This document shows, one piece after another, positions 17,901 to 26,354 of a stretch of DNA of 64,000 bases. The stretch is from positions 1-64,000 of the forward strand of contig JASBVF010000014.1 in NCBI GenBank assembly GCA_030147525.1, written 5' to 3'. The stretch is from Bacteroidota bacterium. GTDB lineage: Bacteria; Bacteroidota; Bacteroidia; Chitinophagales; Saprospiraceae. The translations under genes were made by a program, and so were the position numbers. A model generated the notes under the pieces. It did no database searches, was not told the origin of the DNA, and saw only the letters and a program-made list of their open reading frames with translations. The number at the start of each line of letters is the position of its first letter. Position 1 is the first letter of the stretch.

Positions 17901-20900
17901 CGCTGTTTCACTGTGACAATCTTGACAAGTTGTGGGTAATTGGTTCGCCGAATGGTTTGGATCGGCGGCAGCGTTGTAGTCCGCAGTGTGACAGCCGTTG
18001 CAGGTATTCGGGGTGTTGTTGTAATCGCCGTTGTGGCAGGTCGCACAGTCGTTAGCGATGGCGGCATGCGCCCCGTTTAACGCATAAAAATCATCGTGAA
18101 TCGGGAACGCCGCAGGCTCCCAACCGGGGTCAGTGGTGTGGCAGCTTGCGCAATCTGCCGGCAGGTTCAGCGCCACGTGGTTGGGGTTTTGACTTTGGTT
18201 AAAATCCGTCTGGTGACATGCCGAACACTCCGTCGGCGTTCCCTGATACCCCGCAGAGTGACAGTCCAGACAAACCGCCCCCAAGTGCGCCCCCGTCAGC
18301 GGGAATGCTGTGGTGTTGTGATCAAAAATATTCGTTGCATCCCCCGTCGGGTGGCAGGCAAGGCAGGCCGGGCTGTTGTAAGAATAGCCGCCCACACTCA
18401 CGTGCTGGTCGTCCGTTTGCGGGTTGGCGTGGCAGGTGATACAGTTTACATCCGCATAGTTCGCCGGGTTGGAGTGGCAGTCAATGCACTCCGACCACTC
18501 GCCCTCGTGCCCTCCGCTGTAAATCGGGAAAAACTGCGAATCATGGTCGAAAGTCGAAGGCACCCACGCCGTCTCACCGTGGCAATCCGTGCAATTTGTC
18601 GGGAACTGCGCCGCCTGGTGATTCGGGTTCGTCGTCGCATTGTACTCCGCCGAGTGACAGCCGAAGCAGGTATTCGGCGTGTTGTTGTAGTCGCCGTTGT
18701 GGCAGGTGGCGCAGTCGTTGGCGATGGCAGCATGCGCCCCGTTTAATACATAAAAATCATCGTGCAGCGGGAACGCCGCCGGTTGCCAGTCGGGCTGCAT
18801 GGTGTGGCACATGGCGCAATCCGTGGGCAGGTTCAGGGCCACGTGATTCGGGTTTTGACTTTGGTTAAAATCGGGCGTGTGGCAGCCCGCACATTCGTTG
18901 GGTGTGGTCGTGTAATTGCCGTTCACGTGGCACAGCGCACACTCGTTCGCCACCGCCACGTGCGCCCCGGTGAAGGGGTAAACAGCAGCATGGTCGAACG
19001 TCGAAGGCACCCACGAAGTCTCCGAGTGGCAGGTTGTGCAGTCGTTCGGGAACTGGTTCGCCGAGTGGTTCGGGTCGGTCGCCGCATTGAAATCGGCGGT
19101 GTGACAGCCCATGCAGGTGTTCGGTGTGCTGTTGTAGTCGCCGTTGTGGCAGGTGGCGCAGTCGTTTGAAATACTGGCATGCGCCCCGTTTAACACATAA
19201 TAATCATTGTGAATCGGAAACTGCGCAGGCGCCCAGCCGGGGTCGGTCGTGTGGCAGCTTGCACAGTCCATCGGGATGTTCAGCGCCACGTGGTTGGGGT
19301 TTTGACTTTGGTTAAAATCGGTGGTGTGGCAGGCGGCACAGTCCGTCGGCGTATTTTGAAAACCGCCGGCGTGACAGTCCAGACAGACCGCCCCGAGGTG
19401 CGCCCCCGTCAGCGGGAACGCTGTGGTATTGTGGTCAAAAATATTCGTCGCATCACCCGTCGGGTGGCAGGCGAGGCAGGCATCACTTTGGTAAACGTAG
19501 CCCCCGACACCGGCGTGGTCGTTGCTCGTCTGCGGGTCGGCGTGGCATGTGGTGCAGGTAAATTCGGCGTAGTTGCCGGGGTTCGTGTGGCAGTCCGTGC
19601 AGGCGTCCCACTCGCCGTTGTGCGCACCGCTGTAAATCGGGAAATGCTGCGCATCGTGGTCGAAAGTAGCGGGCGACCACGTCGTTTCCGTGTGACAACC
19701 CGTGCAATCCTGCGAGAAATTGAGTGCCACGTGGTTCGGCGTCACGGTGGCGTTGTAGTCGGCCGAGTGGCAGCCGAAACAGGTATTCGGCGTGTTGTTG
19801 TAGTCGCCGTTGTGGCAGGCAGCGCAGTCGTTGGCAATCACTGCATGCGCCCCGTTTAACACATAAAAATCGTCGTGAATCGGGAACTGTGCTGGCGCCC
19901 AATCGGGGTCGGTGGTGTGGCACATGGCGCAGTCGTTCGGCAGGTTCAGCGCCACGTGGTTGGGGTTTTGACTTTGGTTAAAATCGGGCGTATGGCAGCC
20001 CGCACAGGTGTTCGGCGTGGTTGAATAATTGCCGTTCACGTGGCACAGCGCACAGTCGTTGGCCACCGGCACGTGCGCCCCGGTGAAGGGATAAACGGCG
20101 TCGTGGTCGAAGGTCGAAGGCACCCAAGCCGTCTCCGAGTGGCAGGTCGTGCAGTCGTCGGGGAACTGGTTCACCACGTGGTTCGGGTCCGCCGCCGCAT
20201 TGAAATCGGCGGTGTGGCAGCCCATGCAGGTATTCGGCGTGATGTTGTAATCCCCGTTGTGGCAGGCAGCGCAGTCGTGCGAAATGTCTGCATGCGCGCC
20301 GTTTAACGCATAAAAATCATTGTGAACGTCGAAAGTAGCGGGCGCCCAGCCGGGATCGGTCGTATGGCAGCTTGCGCAATCATTCGACAGCGCCAGATTC
20401 ACGTGGTTGGGGTTGGTCGTTTCATTAAAATCCTGCGTGTGGCACGCTGCACATTCGGTGGGCGTACCGGCGTAGCCGTTGGCGTGGCACTCGATGCAAT
20501 CCGTTGTGATGTGCGCTCCCGTCAACGGGAAGTTGCTGGCGTCATGGTCAAAACTGTCGTCCACATCACCCGTCGGGTGGCAGGCAAGGCAGGCAGAATT
20601 TTCATAAACGTACCCCGCCACGGTCGTGTGCCCGTCGTCCGTTTCCGGGTTCAGGTGGCAGACGATGCAGCTGTTCGAGGCGTAGTTATTCGGGTCGGTG
20701 TGGCACTCGGCGCACTGGTTCCAGGCGCCCTGGTGCTTGCCGCTGTAAATGGGAAAATACTGCCCGTCGTGCGCCGTGAACTGCGCCGGCATCCATTCCG
20801 GGTCGGTCGTGTGACATTGGGCGCAGTCGTTGGTGAAACCAGCCGTGACGTGGTTCGGATTGAGCGTATTTTCAAAATCCGGCTGATGGCAGGCGAAGCA

Positions 20901-21644
20901 GTTGTTTGGTGTGTTGGCAAAATCCCCCCCGGCGTGGCAGGCGGCGCAGTCTGTTATTTCATGCCCTTTCGTCAAAGGGAAAAACGAGTGGTCCACCTTG
21001 TCGGTGTTCCAGTCGGCGGTGAATGGGTCGTGACATTCGAGGCAATCGGTGGAGAAGCCCGCTTGCTTGTGATTCGGGTTTGTCGAGGCGTTGAAATCGC
21101 TAAGGTGGCAGCTCACGCAATCGTTGCCGATGCGGTCGAAGCGCAGCTCAGTTTCGGAAGTGTGACAGTCCGTACAGTTCAACGACGTGTGGACGCCCGT
21201 GAGCGGGAAGCCATTGTCAACGTGCAACTGTTGAATATCATCGATTAACCAGTGATTGGTCGTGTGGCAGCGGGCGCAGTCGTTCCCGACGGTCATCTGG
21301 TGGATGTCGGTGTGGCAGGAGATACAGTCGGAGCTGGTATTTTCAAAAACCAGCGTCTCGTGGCAGTCCCGGCAGTCTGTCACGGCGTGACGGCCTTTCA
21401 GTGGAAAATCAGTGGACTTGTTGTGGCTGAAAAATACGGTGTCGGAAGTAATCGGCATGCCCGTTGACTTGGAGACCCGTGGCTTGCGGGGTTCGTGGTC
21501 ACGCCAGAAGTCGCTGGGAATTTCCCACCCGGCAGGGGAGTGGCAGGATGCACAATCGATTTTGAGGGCAGCGCCGTGCGGATTCTGCGAAAGGAGGTTC
21601 GTAGAAAACCAAAAGAGAAGCAAAATGGATGTTGCTTGGCGCAT
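14982..21644 (-). CDS. Giant multiheme c-type cytochrome (~88 CXXCH, 2220 aa)
   Basis: The protein starts with a Sec signal (ILLLFWFSTNLLSQ) and is then filled with CXXCH motifs. I counted 88 by eye, about one per 25 residues. Typical modules are NDCAACHNGDYNNTPNTC and ETAWVPSTFDH followed by YPFTGAH, where the extra histidines could be the second axial heme ligands. The first ten and last three hemes align with the 13-heme neighbour at 21910-22974. The middle (residues about 315-2172) is five units of about 371 residues with 15 hemes each. There is no T9SS sorting domain, membrane helix or lipobox. It should be a periplasmic or extracellular electron conductor or store. The barrel gene follows after 264 bp. 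Confidence 0.93.
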   Translation of the reverse strand: MRQATSILLLFWFSTNLLSQNPHGAALKIDCASCHSPAGWEIPSDFWRDHEPRKPRVSKSTGMPITSDTVFFSHNKSTDFPLKGRHAVTDCRDCHETLVFENTSSDCISCHTDIHQMTVGNDCARCHTTNHWLIDDIQQLHVDNGFPLTGVHTSLNCTDCHTSETELRFDRIGNDCVSCHLSDFNASTNPNHKQAGFSTDCLECHDPFTADWNTDKVDHSFFPLTKGHEITDCAACHAGGDFANTPNNCFACHQPDFENTLNPNHVTAGFTNDCAQCHTTDPEWMPAQFTAHDGQYFPIYSGKHQGAWNQCAECHTDPNNYASNSCIVCHLNPETDDGHTTVAGYVYENSACLACHPTGDVDDSFDHDASNFPLTGAHITTDCIECHANGYAGTPTECAACHTQDFNETTNPNHVNLALSNDCASCHTTDPGWAPATFDVHNDFYALNGAHADISHDCAACHNGDYNITPNTCMGCHTADFNAAADPNHVVNQFPDDCTTCHSETAWVPSTFDHDAVYPFTGAHVPVANDCALCHVNGNYSTTPNTCAGCHTPDFNQSQNPNHVALNLPNDCAMCHTTDPDWAPAQFPIHDDFYVLNGAHAVIANDCAACHNGDYNNTPNTCFGCHSADYNATVTPNHVALNFSQDCTGCHTETTWSPATFDHDAQHFPIYSGAHNGEWDACTDCHTNPGNYAEFTCTTCHADPQTSNDHAGVGGYVYQSDACLACHPTGDATNIFDHNTTAFPLTGAHLGAVCLDCHAGGFQNTPTDCAACHTTDFNQSQNPNHVALNIPMDCASCHTTDPGWAPAQFPIHNDYYVLNGAHASISNDCATCHNGDYNSTPNTCMGCHTADFNAATDPNHSANQFPNDCTTCHSETSWVPSTFDHAAVYPFTGAHVAVANECALCHVNGNYTTTPNECAGCHTPDFNQSQNPNHVALNLPTDCAMCHTMQPDWQPAAFPLHDDFYVLNGAHAAIANDCATCHNGDYNNTPNTCFGCHSAEYNATTNPNHQAAQFPTNCTDCHGETAWVPSTFDHDSQFFPIYSGGHEGEWSECIDCHSNPANYADVNCITCHANPQTDDQHVSVGGYSYNSPACLACHPTGDATNIFDHNTTAFPLTGAHLGAVCLDCHSAGYQGTPTECSACHQTDFNQSQNPNHVALNLPADCASCHTTDPGWEPAAFPIHDDFYALNGAHAAIANDCATCHNGDYNNTPNTCNGCHTADYNAAADPNHSANQLPTTCQDCHSETAWVPSTFDHSAVYPFTGAHIPVANDCATCHVGGNYSTTPNECAGCHTPNFNQSQNPNHVALNLPNDCAMCHTTDPDWEPASFPIHDDFYVLNGAHAAIANDCAACHNGDYNNTPNTCYGCHTAEYNNTTNPNHAAAQFSTDCTTCHTETAWVPSTFDHDGQYFPIYSGTHNGEWSECTDCHTNPNNFAEFTCTTCHVNPETDNLHAGIGGYVYESSACLACHPTGEGTGFDHNNTAFPLTGAHLNVDCIDCHSAGYQGTPTNCDACHLTDFNNSTNPNHVALGIPMDCASCHTTDPGWAPASFPIHDDYYALTGAHVAVANDCAVCHNGDYNNTPNTCAGCHTPNYNASTNPNHVALGIPTDCDMCHTTEPDWEPATFPIHDDFYVLNGAHAAIANDCAACHNGDYNNTPNTCAGCHLDDYNGTTNPDHQAANFPTTCDDCHTETAWVPSTFDHSVFYPFTGAHIPIANDCALCHVGGNYSNTPNTCAGCHTPDYNASTNPNHVALGLPMDCEQCHTTSPDWEPATFPIHNNYYQLNGAHASIANDCALCHNGNYNSTPNTCAGCHLDDYNGTTNPNHSTANFPTTCDDCHTETAWVPSTFDHSTFYPFTGAHIPIANDCTLCHVGGNYSNTPNTCAGCHTPDYNASTNPNHVSLGLPTDCEQCHTTSPNWEPATFPIHNNYYQLNGAHAVIANDCAACHNGNYNNTPNTCNGCHMSDYNAATNPNHVANQLPTTCEDCHTETAWIPSTFDHSVFYPFTGAHIPVSNDCALCHVGGNYNNTPNTCEGCHMPDYSSSTNPNHVALVIPTDCAMCHTTDPDWEPATFPIHNNYYQLNGAHAAIANDCALCHNGNYNNTPNTCYGCHQSAYNSATNPNHAAAGFPTDCTPCHNENAWTPATFDHDAMYFPIYSGKHKDEWTQCVECHTIPNNFTQYSCIDCHFHDDPVQTAQLHLGVGGYQYESTACYACHPEGTD
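15131..20715 (-). repeat. Five tandem ~1113-bp super-repeats inside the giant cytochrome gene
   Basis: The motif opening each unit (CTDCH- or CAECH-type after GEW or similar) recurs near 20700, 19588, 18475 and 17362, spaced about 1113 bp, and again near 15131, two unit lengths further on. Each unit codes about 371 residues with 15 CXXCH sites, arranged as 3 + 2 + 3 + 3 + 3 + 1. The last two units have been partly remodelled into near-identical six-heme blocks (around 15500-16700). The repeats stay in frame throughout. Confidence 0.85.
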
Positions 21645-21795
21645 CCGGCTTACTGTTCGTTTTTTTATCGAGTTGTTCGGTCTTCATTTCATGTCTACCG
21701 CAAGGCTCATCATTGGGCAACAGCATTTAGTTCTGCCGCTGCGGTGGTATCATGAATTTTATGCGACGCTAATTTTGCGCCAACATTCTTTAAGG

Positions 21796-21803
21796 CAAAC
21801 TTA
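21796..21803 (-). promoter_or_regulatory. Candidate -7 element before the giant cytochrome gene
   Basis: TAAGTTTG on the minus strand fits TAnnTTTG and lies about 150 bases upstream of the ATG, within the 265-bp gap after the 13-heme gene. No clear -33 box was seen. The giant gene may therefore be transcribed both from here and by read-through. Confidence 0.3.
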
Positions 21804-21909
21804 ATTTTTTTTATCAAGCCACTATGAGCGCAATCGACTAAATCTTAAACAAGCGGAAAAATTTTATTCCAGCCAAACCTGCTTTGCCGCTTCTTTTCGC
21901 TTCTATTTT

Positions 21910-22974
21910 TCACTCATCCCCTTTCGGATGGCACTCATAACAAGCCTGGCTCACATACTGGTACCCTGAGACATCATCGTGCTCCTTTGCAAGGTCTTGC
22001 GGATCGTTGTGCTCATGGCAATCGATGCAACTGAAAGCCTTGAAATTCCCCGGTGTTGTGTGACACTCGCTACATTCGTTCCATTCTCCGTTGTGTTTTC
22101 CGCTAAAAATGGGGAAGTACTGCTGGTCATGCTGTTTAAAATCGGTCGCCTGCCAACCCGGACCGGTGGTGTGGCAAAGATTACAGTCCGTGGGAAAGCC
22201 TGCTGCCTGGTGGTTGGGGCTGGTAGTTGCTGCGTAATCATCCTGATGGCAGGCAAAGCAATCAGTTGGCGTGTTGGAGAAATTCCCGTTGGTATGACAA
22301 GCTGCGCAATCATTAATCTGATGCCCACCGGTCAAAGGAAAGAATAGATGATTGGCTCCGCCAATTTCCCAAAGCCAACTTAACCCCGTCATATCGTGGC
22401 ACATCACGCAATCTGTAGAAAACCCGGAAGCTGTGTGATCCGGCATGGTCGTCGCCCGATATTCATCCAAATGGCACTCTAAACACTCGTTACCGATGCG
22501 GTCGAAGCGCAGATCTGTTTCCGAAGTATGGCAGTCCCGGCAATCGGCGATAGCGTGATTACCGAGCAGCGGAAATCCGTTATCTACGTGCAGTTGGGTG
22601 ATGTTATCCACCAGCCAGTGCTGCGTACTGTGGCAGCGGGCGCAGTCATCGCCCACAGTCATCTGGTGCAGGTCGGTGTGGCAGGAAATGCAGGCAGGCT
22701 GGGCTTGCTGAAAAACGAGCGTTTCGTGGCAATCCCGGCAATCGATCTGGTTGTGCCTGCCCGTTAGTTCAAAGTTTGTCTGATCATGACTGAAAGGATT
22801 TTCAAGACTGGGGTTGACCATCTCGCCGTTTTCCCAATACTGCGAAGCAATAGCCCAACCCTCCGGAGAATGGCAAGATGCACAGTCGATTTTGAGGGCA
22901 GGGGTATGAGGGTTCTGCGCAAATGAAGTTGCGGAGCAACAAAGGAAAATCAGGATGGATCTTAAATTTTTCAA
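21910..22974 (-). CDS. Multiheme c-type cytochrome (13 CXXCH)
   Basis: The start chosen is TTG at 22974, 14 bases after the previous stop codon. It gives a clean signal peptide (residue 2 onward KNLRSILIFLCCSATSFAQ). The frame is open further back to 23049, but that would overlap the previous gene. The 354-aa product has 13 CXXCH sites. It shares its beginning (ALKIDCASCHS, DCRDCHETLVF, HQMTVG, LHVDNGFPL) and its end (SCIDCH, GYQY, ACYECHPKG) with the giant 88-heme protein and so is its compact paralogue. A periplasmic electron carrier is the likely role. Confidence 0.9.
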   Translation of the reverse strand: MKNLRSILIFLCCSATSFAQNPHTPALKIDCASCHSPEGWAIASQYWENGEMVNPSLENPFSHDQTNFELTGRHNQIDCRDCHETLVFQQAQPACISCHTDLHQMTVGDDCARCHSTQHWLVDNITQLHVDNGFPLLGNHAIADCRDCHTSETDLRFDRIGNECLECHLDEYRATTMPDHTASGFSTDCVMCHDMTGLSWLWEIGGANHLFFPLTGGHQINDCAACHTNGNFSNTPTDCFACHQDDYAATTSPNHQAAGFPTDCNLCHTTGPGWQATDFKQHDQQYFPIFSGKHNGEWNECSECHTTPGNFKAFSCIDCHEHNDPQDLAKEHDDVSGYQYVSQACYECHPKGDE

Positions 22975-22987
22975 AACAAGAAATTTG

Positions 22988-24811
22988 TTACTGATGACAA
23001 TCCACGCATTCAAACCTTTCAATCCGGTACTGTACCACCGCCGCTCCATCCATCAGCACCGGACGGTGGCAGCGATCACAGGCCACTTCGGCATGTTTAC
23101 CCTCTAACTTGAAGCGGGTTTTATTATGGTCAAAATCCGTGAGCGACCAGCCCTCAAAATGGTGGCAGCGGGCGCAGTCCGTAACGCCGGCTTTTTCAAA
23201 CTGATTACCATGTACATTGTCATGGCAGGCGGCACACTCGGTTGAAACCCCGGTAAACTTACCCTGCGGATGGTCCTCATCCCGCACATGACAGGCCCGG
23301 CAGTCAACTTCGGCGTGTTTTCCGAGCAGTTGGAAAGTCGTTTTGGAATGATCAAATTGGTTGACACCGGTCCAGCTTTCGGTCAGGTGGCATTTTTTGC
23401 AGGCTTGATTAGGGTACCATTTAGAGGCAATTTCACCTTTGTGAAAATCGTCATGACAATCCACACAACGCTCCCCGATGTTGCGAAATTGCCATTTCTC
23501 AGCTCCGTCGGGCAAATGACACGCAAAACACGGTGTCGCAACGTGCCCGCCATCCAGCGGAAATTTGGTTTTATTGTGCTGCGCAATGCTGAACGTGCTC
23601 CCTTCAAATCCATCTACCGTGTGGCACTCCGCACAGTCTGGCGACCGGGAATTGGTGACAAACTGCCCTTCGTGATAATCGGAATGGCAGGTGGCACAAG
23701 TGTTGTGTGGTAGCGGCTCGGTCAAGCTCTCGGAGACGTGACATTTGCGGCAATCCACTACCTCGTGTTTTCCCTCGAGGGCAAAGCCAGTCAAGTCATG
23801 GTTGAAACCTTCCATTTTTCCGACCTGCCGGAAGGAGTTTTCATTGTGACAATCAACGCAGTTGTTGCCAAATTTACCTTCATGGACATCTTTGTGACAG
23901 GTAGCACAGTCTTGCGTTTTTACCCCGAGCCGATCCTGAAAAACAGTCAGCGGTGTGGCGGGTAATTGGTGGCATTCTTTGCAATCCACCCGCTGGTGGC
24001 GGCCTTTGAGCGGGAAGCCCGTGCCGTTGTGGTTGAACCTGCCGAGACTTGCAGTGGAGGTGAAAGACTGTTCGTTGTGGCACTGCTTGCAGTTTGGCCC
24101 CAGATTATTGTTGTGAGCATCCTTGTGGCAGTCCGTACAGTTTCCGAAAGGCACACCTGCAAATCGCTGAAACTCTTTGCCGTTGCGGATTTCCGTCTGG
24201 TGACAATCCTTGCAATCCACTGTTTTGTGTTTGCCTTCGAGAGCAAATTTCGTGTTGCCGTGGTTAAATTTGGTGGCAGGACGAAACTCATCCGTCGAGT
24301 GGCATTTGGCACAGTCGTTCGAGAGGGTTTTCTGGTGAAAATCTTCGTGACAATCGAGACATTTTTGCCCGAGCCCGAGAAAAGTTTCTTTCCTTTTTTT
24401 CAAATCCCAATCGCTCACGTTGTCGGGTTTGTGGCAGTCCCGGCAATCAATTTTTTTGTGGGCTCCGGTTAGTTCGTAACCTGTGAGGTTGTGGTTGAAC
24501 GTTTTTTCATCAAAACGCACCATATCGAAATTGCGACCGTGGTGGTCGCTGTGGCAACTGGCACATTCCTTTCCCCGCACCTCTTTCGAACTGTGATAAC
24601 CCTGCCGCCGATCCAGTCGTGACTTGATTTCCTTGTGGCAAGCCAGGCACTTGTCGTTAGACACTTTTTCACCCAACACATGGCACTGGGTGCAATTGGA
24701 AATACCCTCTAGTTCGGCATGTGCGCCGGAGAGATCGCCAGGGGAAAGCTGGGCGAAGGTGCTGCCGGTGAGGAGGCAGATAAAAAGAATATGGAAGATT
24801 TTTGGCTGCAA
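22988..24811 (-). CDS. Multiheme c-type cytochrome (23 CXXCH)
   Basis: This 607-aa protein has a signal peptide (FICLLTGSTFAQ) and 23 CXXCH motifs counted by eye. Between them recurs the module FNHNGTGFPLKGRH followed by VDCKECH, in which the added histidines suit bis-histidine heme ligation as in cytochrome c3/c7-like proteins. It is more lysine-rich than the two downstream cytochromes. The gene precedes the 13-heme gene by 13 bases and follows the iron-sulfur/FAD gene after 190 bp, so it is the likely first periplasmic acceptor. The last CXXCH is almost at the C-terminus (CVDCHQ). Confidence 0.92.
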   Translation of the reverse strand: MQPKIFHILFICLLTGSTFAQLSPGDLSGAHAELEGISNCTQCHVLGEKVSNDKCLACHKEIKSRLDRRQGYHSSKEVRGKECASCHSDHHGRNFDMVRFDEKTFNHNLTGYELTGAHKKIDCRDCHKPDNVSDWDLKKRKETFLGLGQKCLDCHEDFHQKTLSNDCAKCHSTDEFRPATKFNHGNTKFALEGKHKTVDCKDCHQTEIRNGKEFQRFAGVPFGNCTDCHKDAHNNNLGPNCKQCHNEQSFTSTASLGRFNHNGTGFPLKGRHQRVDCKECHQLPATPLTVFQDRLGVKTQDCATCHKDVHEGKFGNNCVDCHNENSFRQVGKMEGFNHDLTGFALEGKHEVVDCRKCHVSESLTEPLPHNTCATCHSDYHEGQFVTNSRSPDCAECHTVDGFEGSTFSIAQHNKTKFPLDGGHVATPCFACHLPDGAEKWQFRNIGERCVDCHDDFHKGEIASKWYPNQACKKCHLTESWTGVNQFDHSKTTFQLLGKHAEVDCRACHVRDEDHPQGKFTGVSTECAACHDNVHGNQFEKAGVTDCARCHHFEGWSLTDFDHNKTRFKLEGKHAEVACDRCHRPVLMDGAAVVQYRIERFECVDCHQ

Positions 24812-24873
24812 GTTGTTTTGAATTAATGGCTTTTTTCAGATCGAATAAGGCTTGCTCTTGATTGATGATTAAT

Positions 24874-24956
24874 GATTACATGATTTTAGATTTTAGATGG
24901 AATGCACTATTCTCATTGTCCAAGGCCAAAAATCAAAAATCATAATTCATGTAATC
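24874..24956. repeat. AT-rich intergenic inverted repeat
   Basis: GATTACATGATTTTAGATTT near 24874 is matched by an imperfect reverse complement ending at 24956, within the gap between the 23-heme gene and the iron-sulfur/FAD gene. Similar GATTTTAGATTT strings occur in other gaps (about 9810 and 62470), so this is probably one member of a dispersed extragenic repeat family. Confidence 0.45.
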
Positions 24957-25001
24957 TGCAATCTTAAATCAAATGCCAGCCATTGACACTGTCACCGTGA
25001 C

Positions 25002-26333
25002 CTACCTGTGCTTCTTCATCGTATATCCAAACCGCTTGTTAATCTCCACGCCCGCTTTCTCCAAAAACTTTGTGGGTAGTTCACCGCCGGCGAAAATGTA
25101 AACCAGATCGTTGGGCAGCGCTTCCTGGCCACCGGTTTCTTTGAGTGCAAGCACAGCGAGTTCTCGTTCTATCTTTACGAGGTTTGAATTTAATTTCACG
25201 TCAAGAATGCCTTTTTCAATGGCCTCATTGAGCTTTTCCCGGTTTTTGGGTTTCACCCGGCTGAAAGCATCCCCACGGTAACTGAGAATAACAGAGTTCT
25301 GCTCTGCCAGCGACAGTGCCGCTTCGATGGCAGAATCGCCGCCGCCCACGACCACCACATTCTTTTCGCTGATCAATTCAGGTTCCAGCAGACGGTAAGC
25401 TACTTTTTCGAGCTCTTCGCCCGGTACGCCCAGCTTGCGGGGAGTACCTCGCCGGCCGATGGCAAGCAATACCCGGCGGGCCAGAATTTCATCGCCCTGG
25501 TTGGTAACGACGCTGAAATGATTGTTCTCCGAAAGAATGCTTTCCACCTTTGTTCGTTCCCGGATACTGATACCATTTTTTGATAAAGCCTCCTGCCAGA
25601 GTGTTAAAAGTTCTGCTTTGCTGGTGTCGAAAAGTTTGACTTTTCCGTAAAGCGGCAGGTCCATTGGTGCGGTCATGACCACTTTCGAGCGGGGGAAATT
25701 ATACACCGTGCCGCCGAGGGAGTCCTGGTCCAGCGTCTGGAAACTGAGCCCGTGTTTTTTGGCAGTCAGTGATGCGGAAATGCCTGCAGGGCCTGCACCA
25801 ACGATGACCAGATCGAGGATGCCGTTGCTTTCTTTTTTAGCTAATGATTTGGCAATGTAATCGACTGCCTGCTGACCTTGTTCTACGCTGTTTTTGATCA
25901 AACCCATACCGCCTAACTCACCGGCGATAAAAATCCCGGGCACGTTGGTCTCAAAATTTTCACTGACATGCGGCAGGTCCACGCCCCGTTTTTCCGTACC
26001 GATTACCAGGGTAATCGCCTCAACCGGACAGGCATGAAAACATGCACCATGGCCCACGCATTCTGCTGCATTGATCAGGGTCGCTCTTCCATTCACGATG
26101 CCGATGATATCTTTTTCCGGACAGGCTTCCATACAGGCGCCGCTTTTGATACAAGTCCCCATGTCAATGACCGGGTGAAGGGAGACCGGCTCGTGCATGC
26201 CTTCCTCTTTCGCTTTTTCTATTTTGGCTTGTGTGGCTTCCGAAGTCTTTTTTTGTTTTTTCAGATAAACCCAAACCACTGCGAAGCAAAGCAGGAAAAC
26301 TGAACCGTAAATGATGATTTGCTCTAGTAACAT
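25002..26333 (-). CDS. Membrane-anchored iron-sulfur/FAD NAD(P)-type oxidoreductase
   Basis: The 443-aa protein has one N-terminal membrane helix (residues 5-24) followed by lysines, placing the rest in the cytoplasm. Two ferredoxin-like motifs follow (C61, C67, C71 and C92, C98, C102, each ending CP). The usual second cysteine is Ser64 and His95 respectively. A thioredoxin-reductase-like fold then has GAGPAG at 179-184 for FAD and GGGDSA near 330 for NAD(P). The redox CXXC of true thioredoxin reductases is absent. The gene starts 21 bp after the cytochrome b-like gene. Its likely role is to pass electrons from NAD(P)H or ferredoxin into the membrane, or the reverse. Confidence 0.85.
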   Translation of the reverse strand: MLLEQIIIYGSVFLLCFAVVWVYLKKQKKTSEATQAKIEKAKEEGMHEPVSLHPVIDMGTCIKSGACMEACPEKDIIGIVNGRATLINAAECVGHGACFHACPVEAITLVIGTEKRGVDLPHVSENFETNVPGIFIAGELGGMGLIKNSVEQGQQAVDYIAKSLAKKESNGILDLVIVGAGPAGISASLTAKKHGLSFQTLDQDSLGGTVYNFPRSKVVMTAPMDLPLYGKVKLFDTSKAELLTLWQEALSKNGISIRERTKVESILSENNHFSVVTNQGDEILARRVLLAIGRRGTPRKLGVPGEELEKVAYRLLEPELISEKNVVVVGGGDSAIEAALSLAEQNSVILSYRGDAFSRVKPKNREKLNEAIEKGILDVKLNSNLVKIERELAVLALKETGGQEALPNDLVYIFAGGELPTKFLEKAGVEINKRFGYTMKKHR

Positions 26334-26354
26334 TTGCCCTAAAATAAATTGAGA

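Noticed and set aside
15131-20715. CRISPR-like regular repetition
   Set aside because: The repeats are in-frame coding modules with 25-residue heme spacing, not short direct repeats with unique spacers.
22974-23049. Longer start for the 13-heme cytochrome (frame open to 23049)
   Set aside because: It would overlap the 23-heme gene and hide the signal peptide. The TTG at 22974 gives a normal signal and a 13-base spacing.
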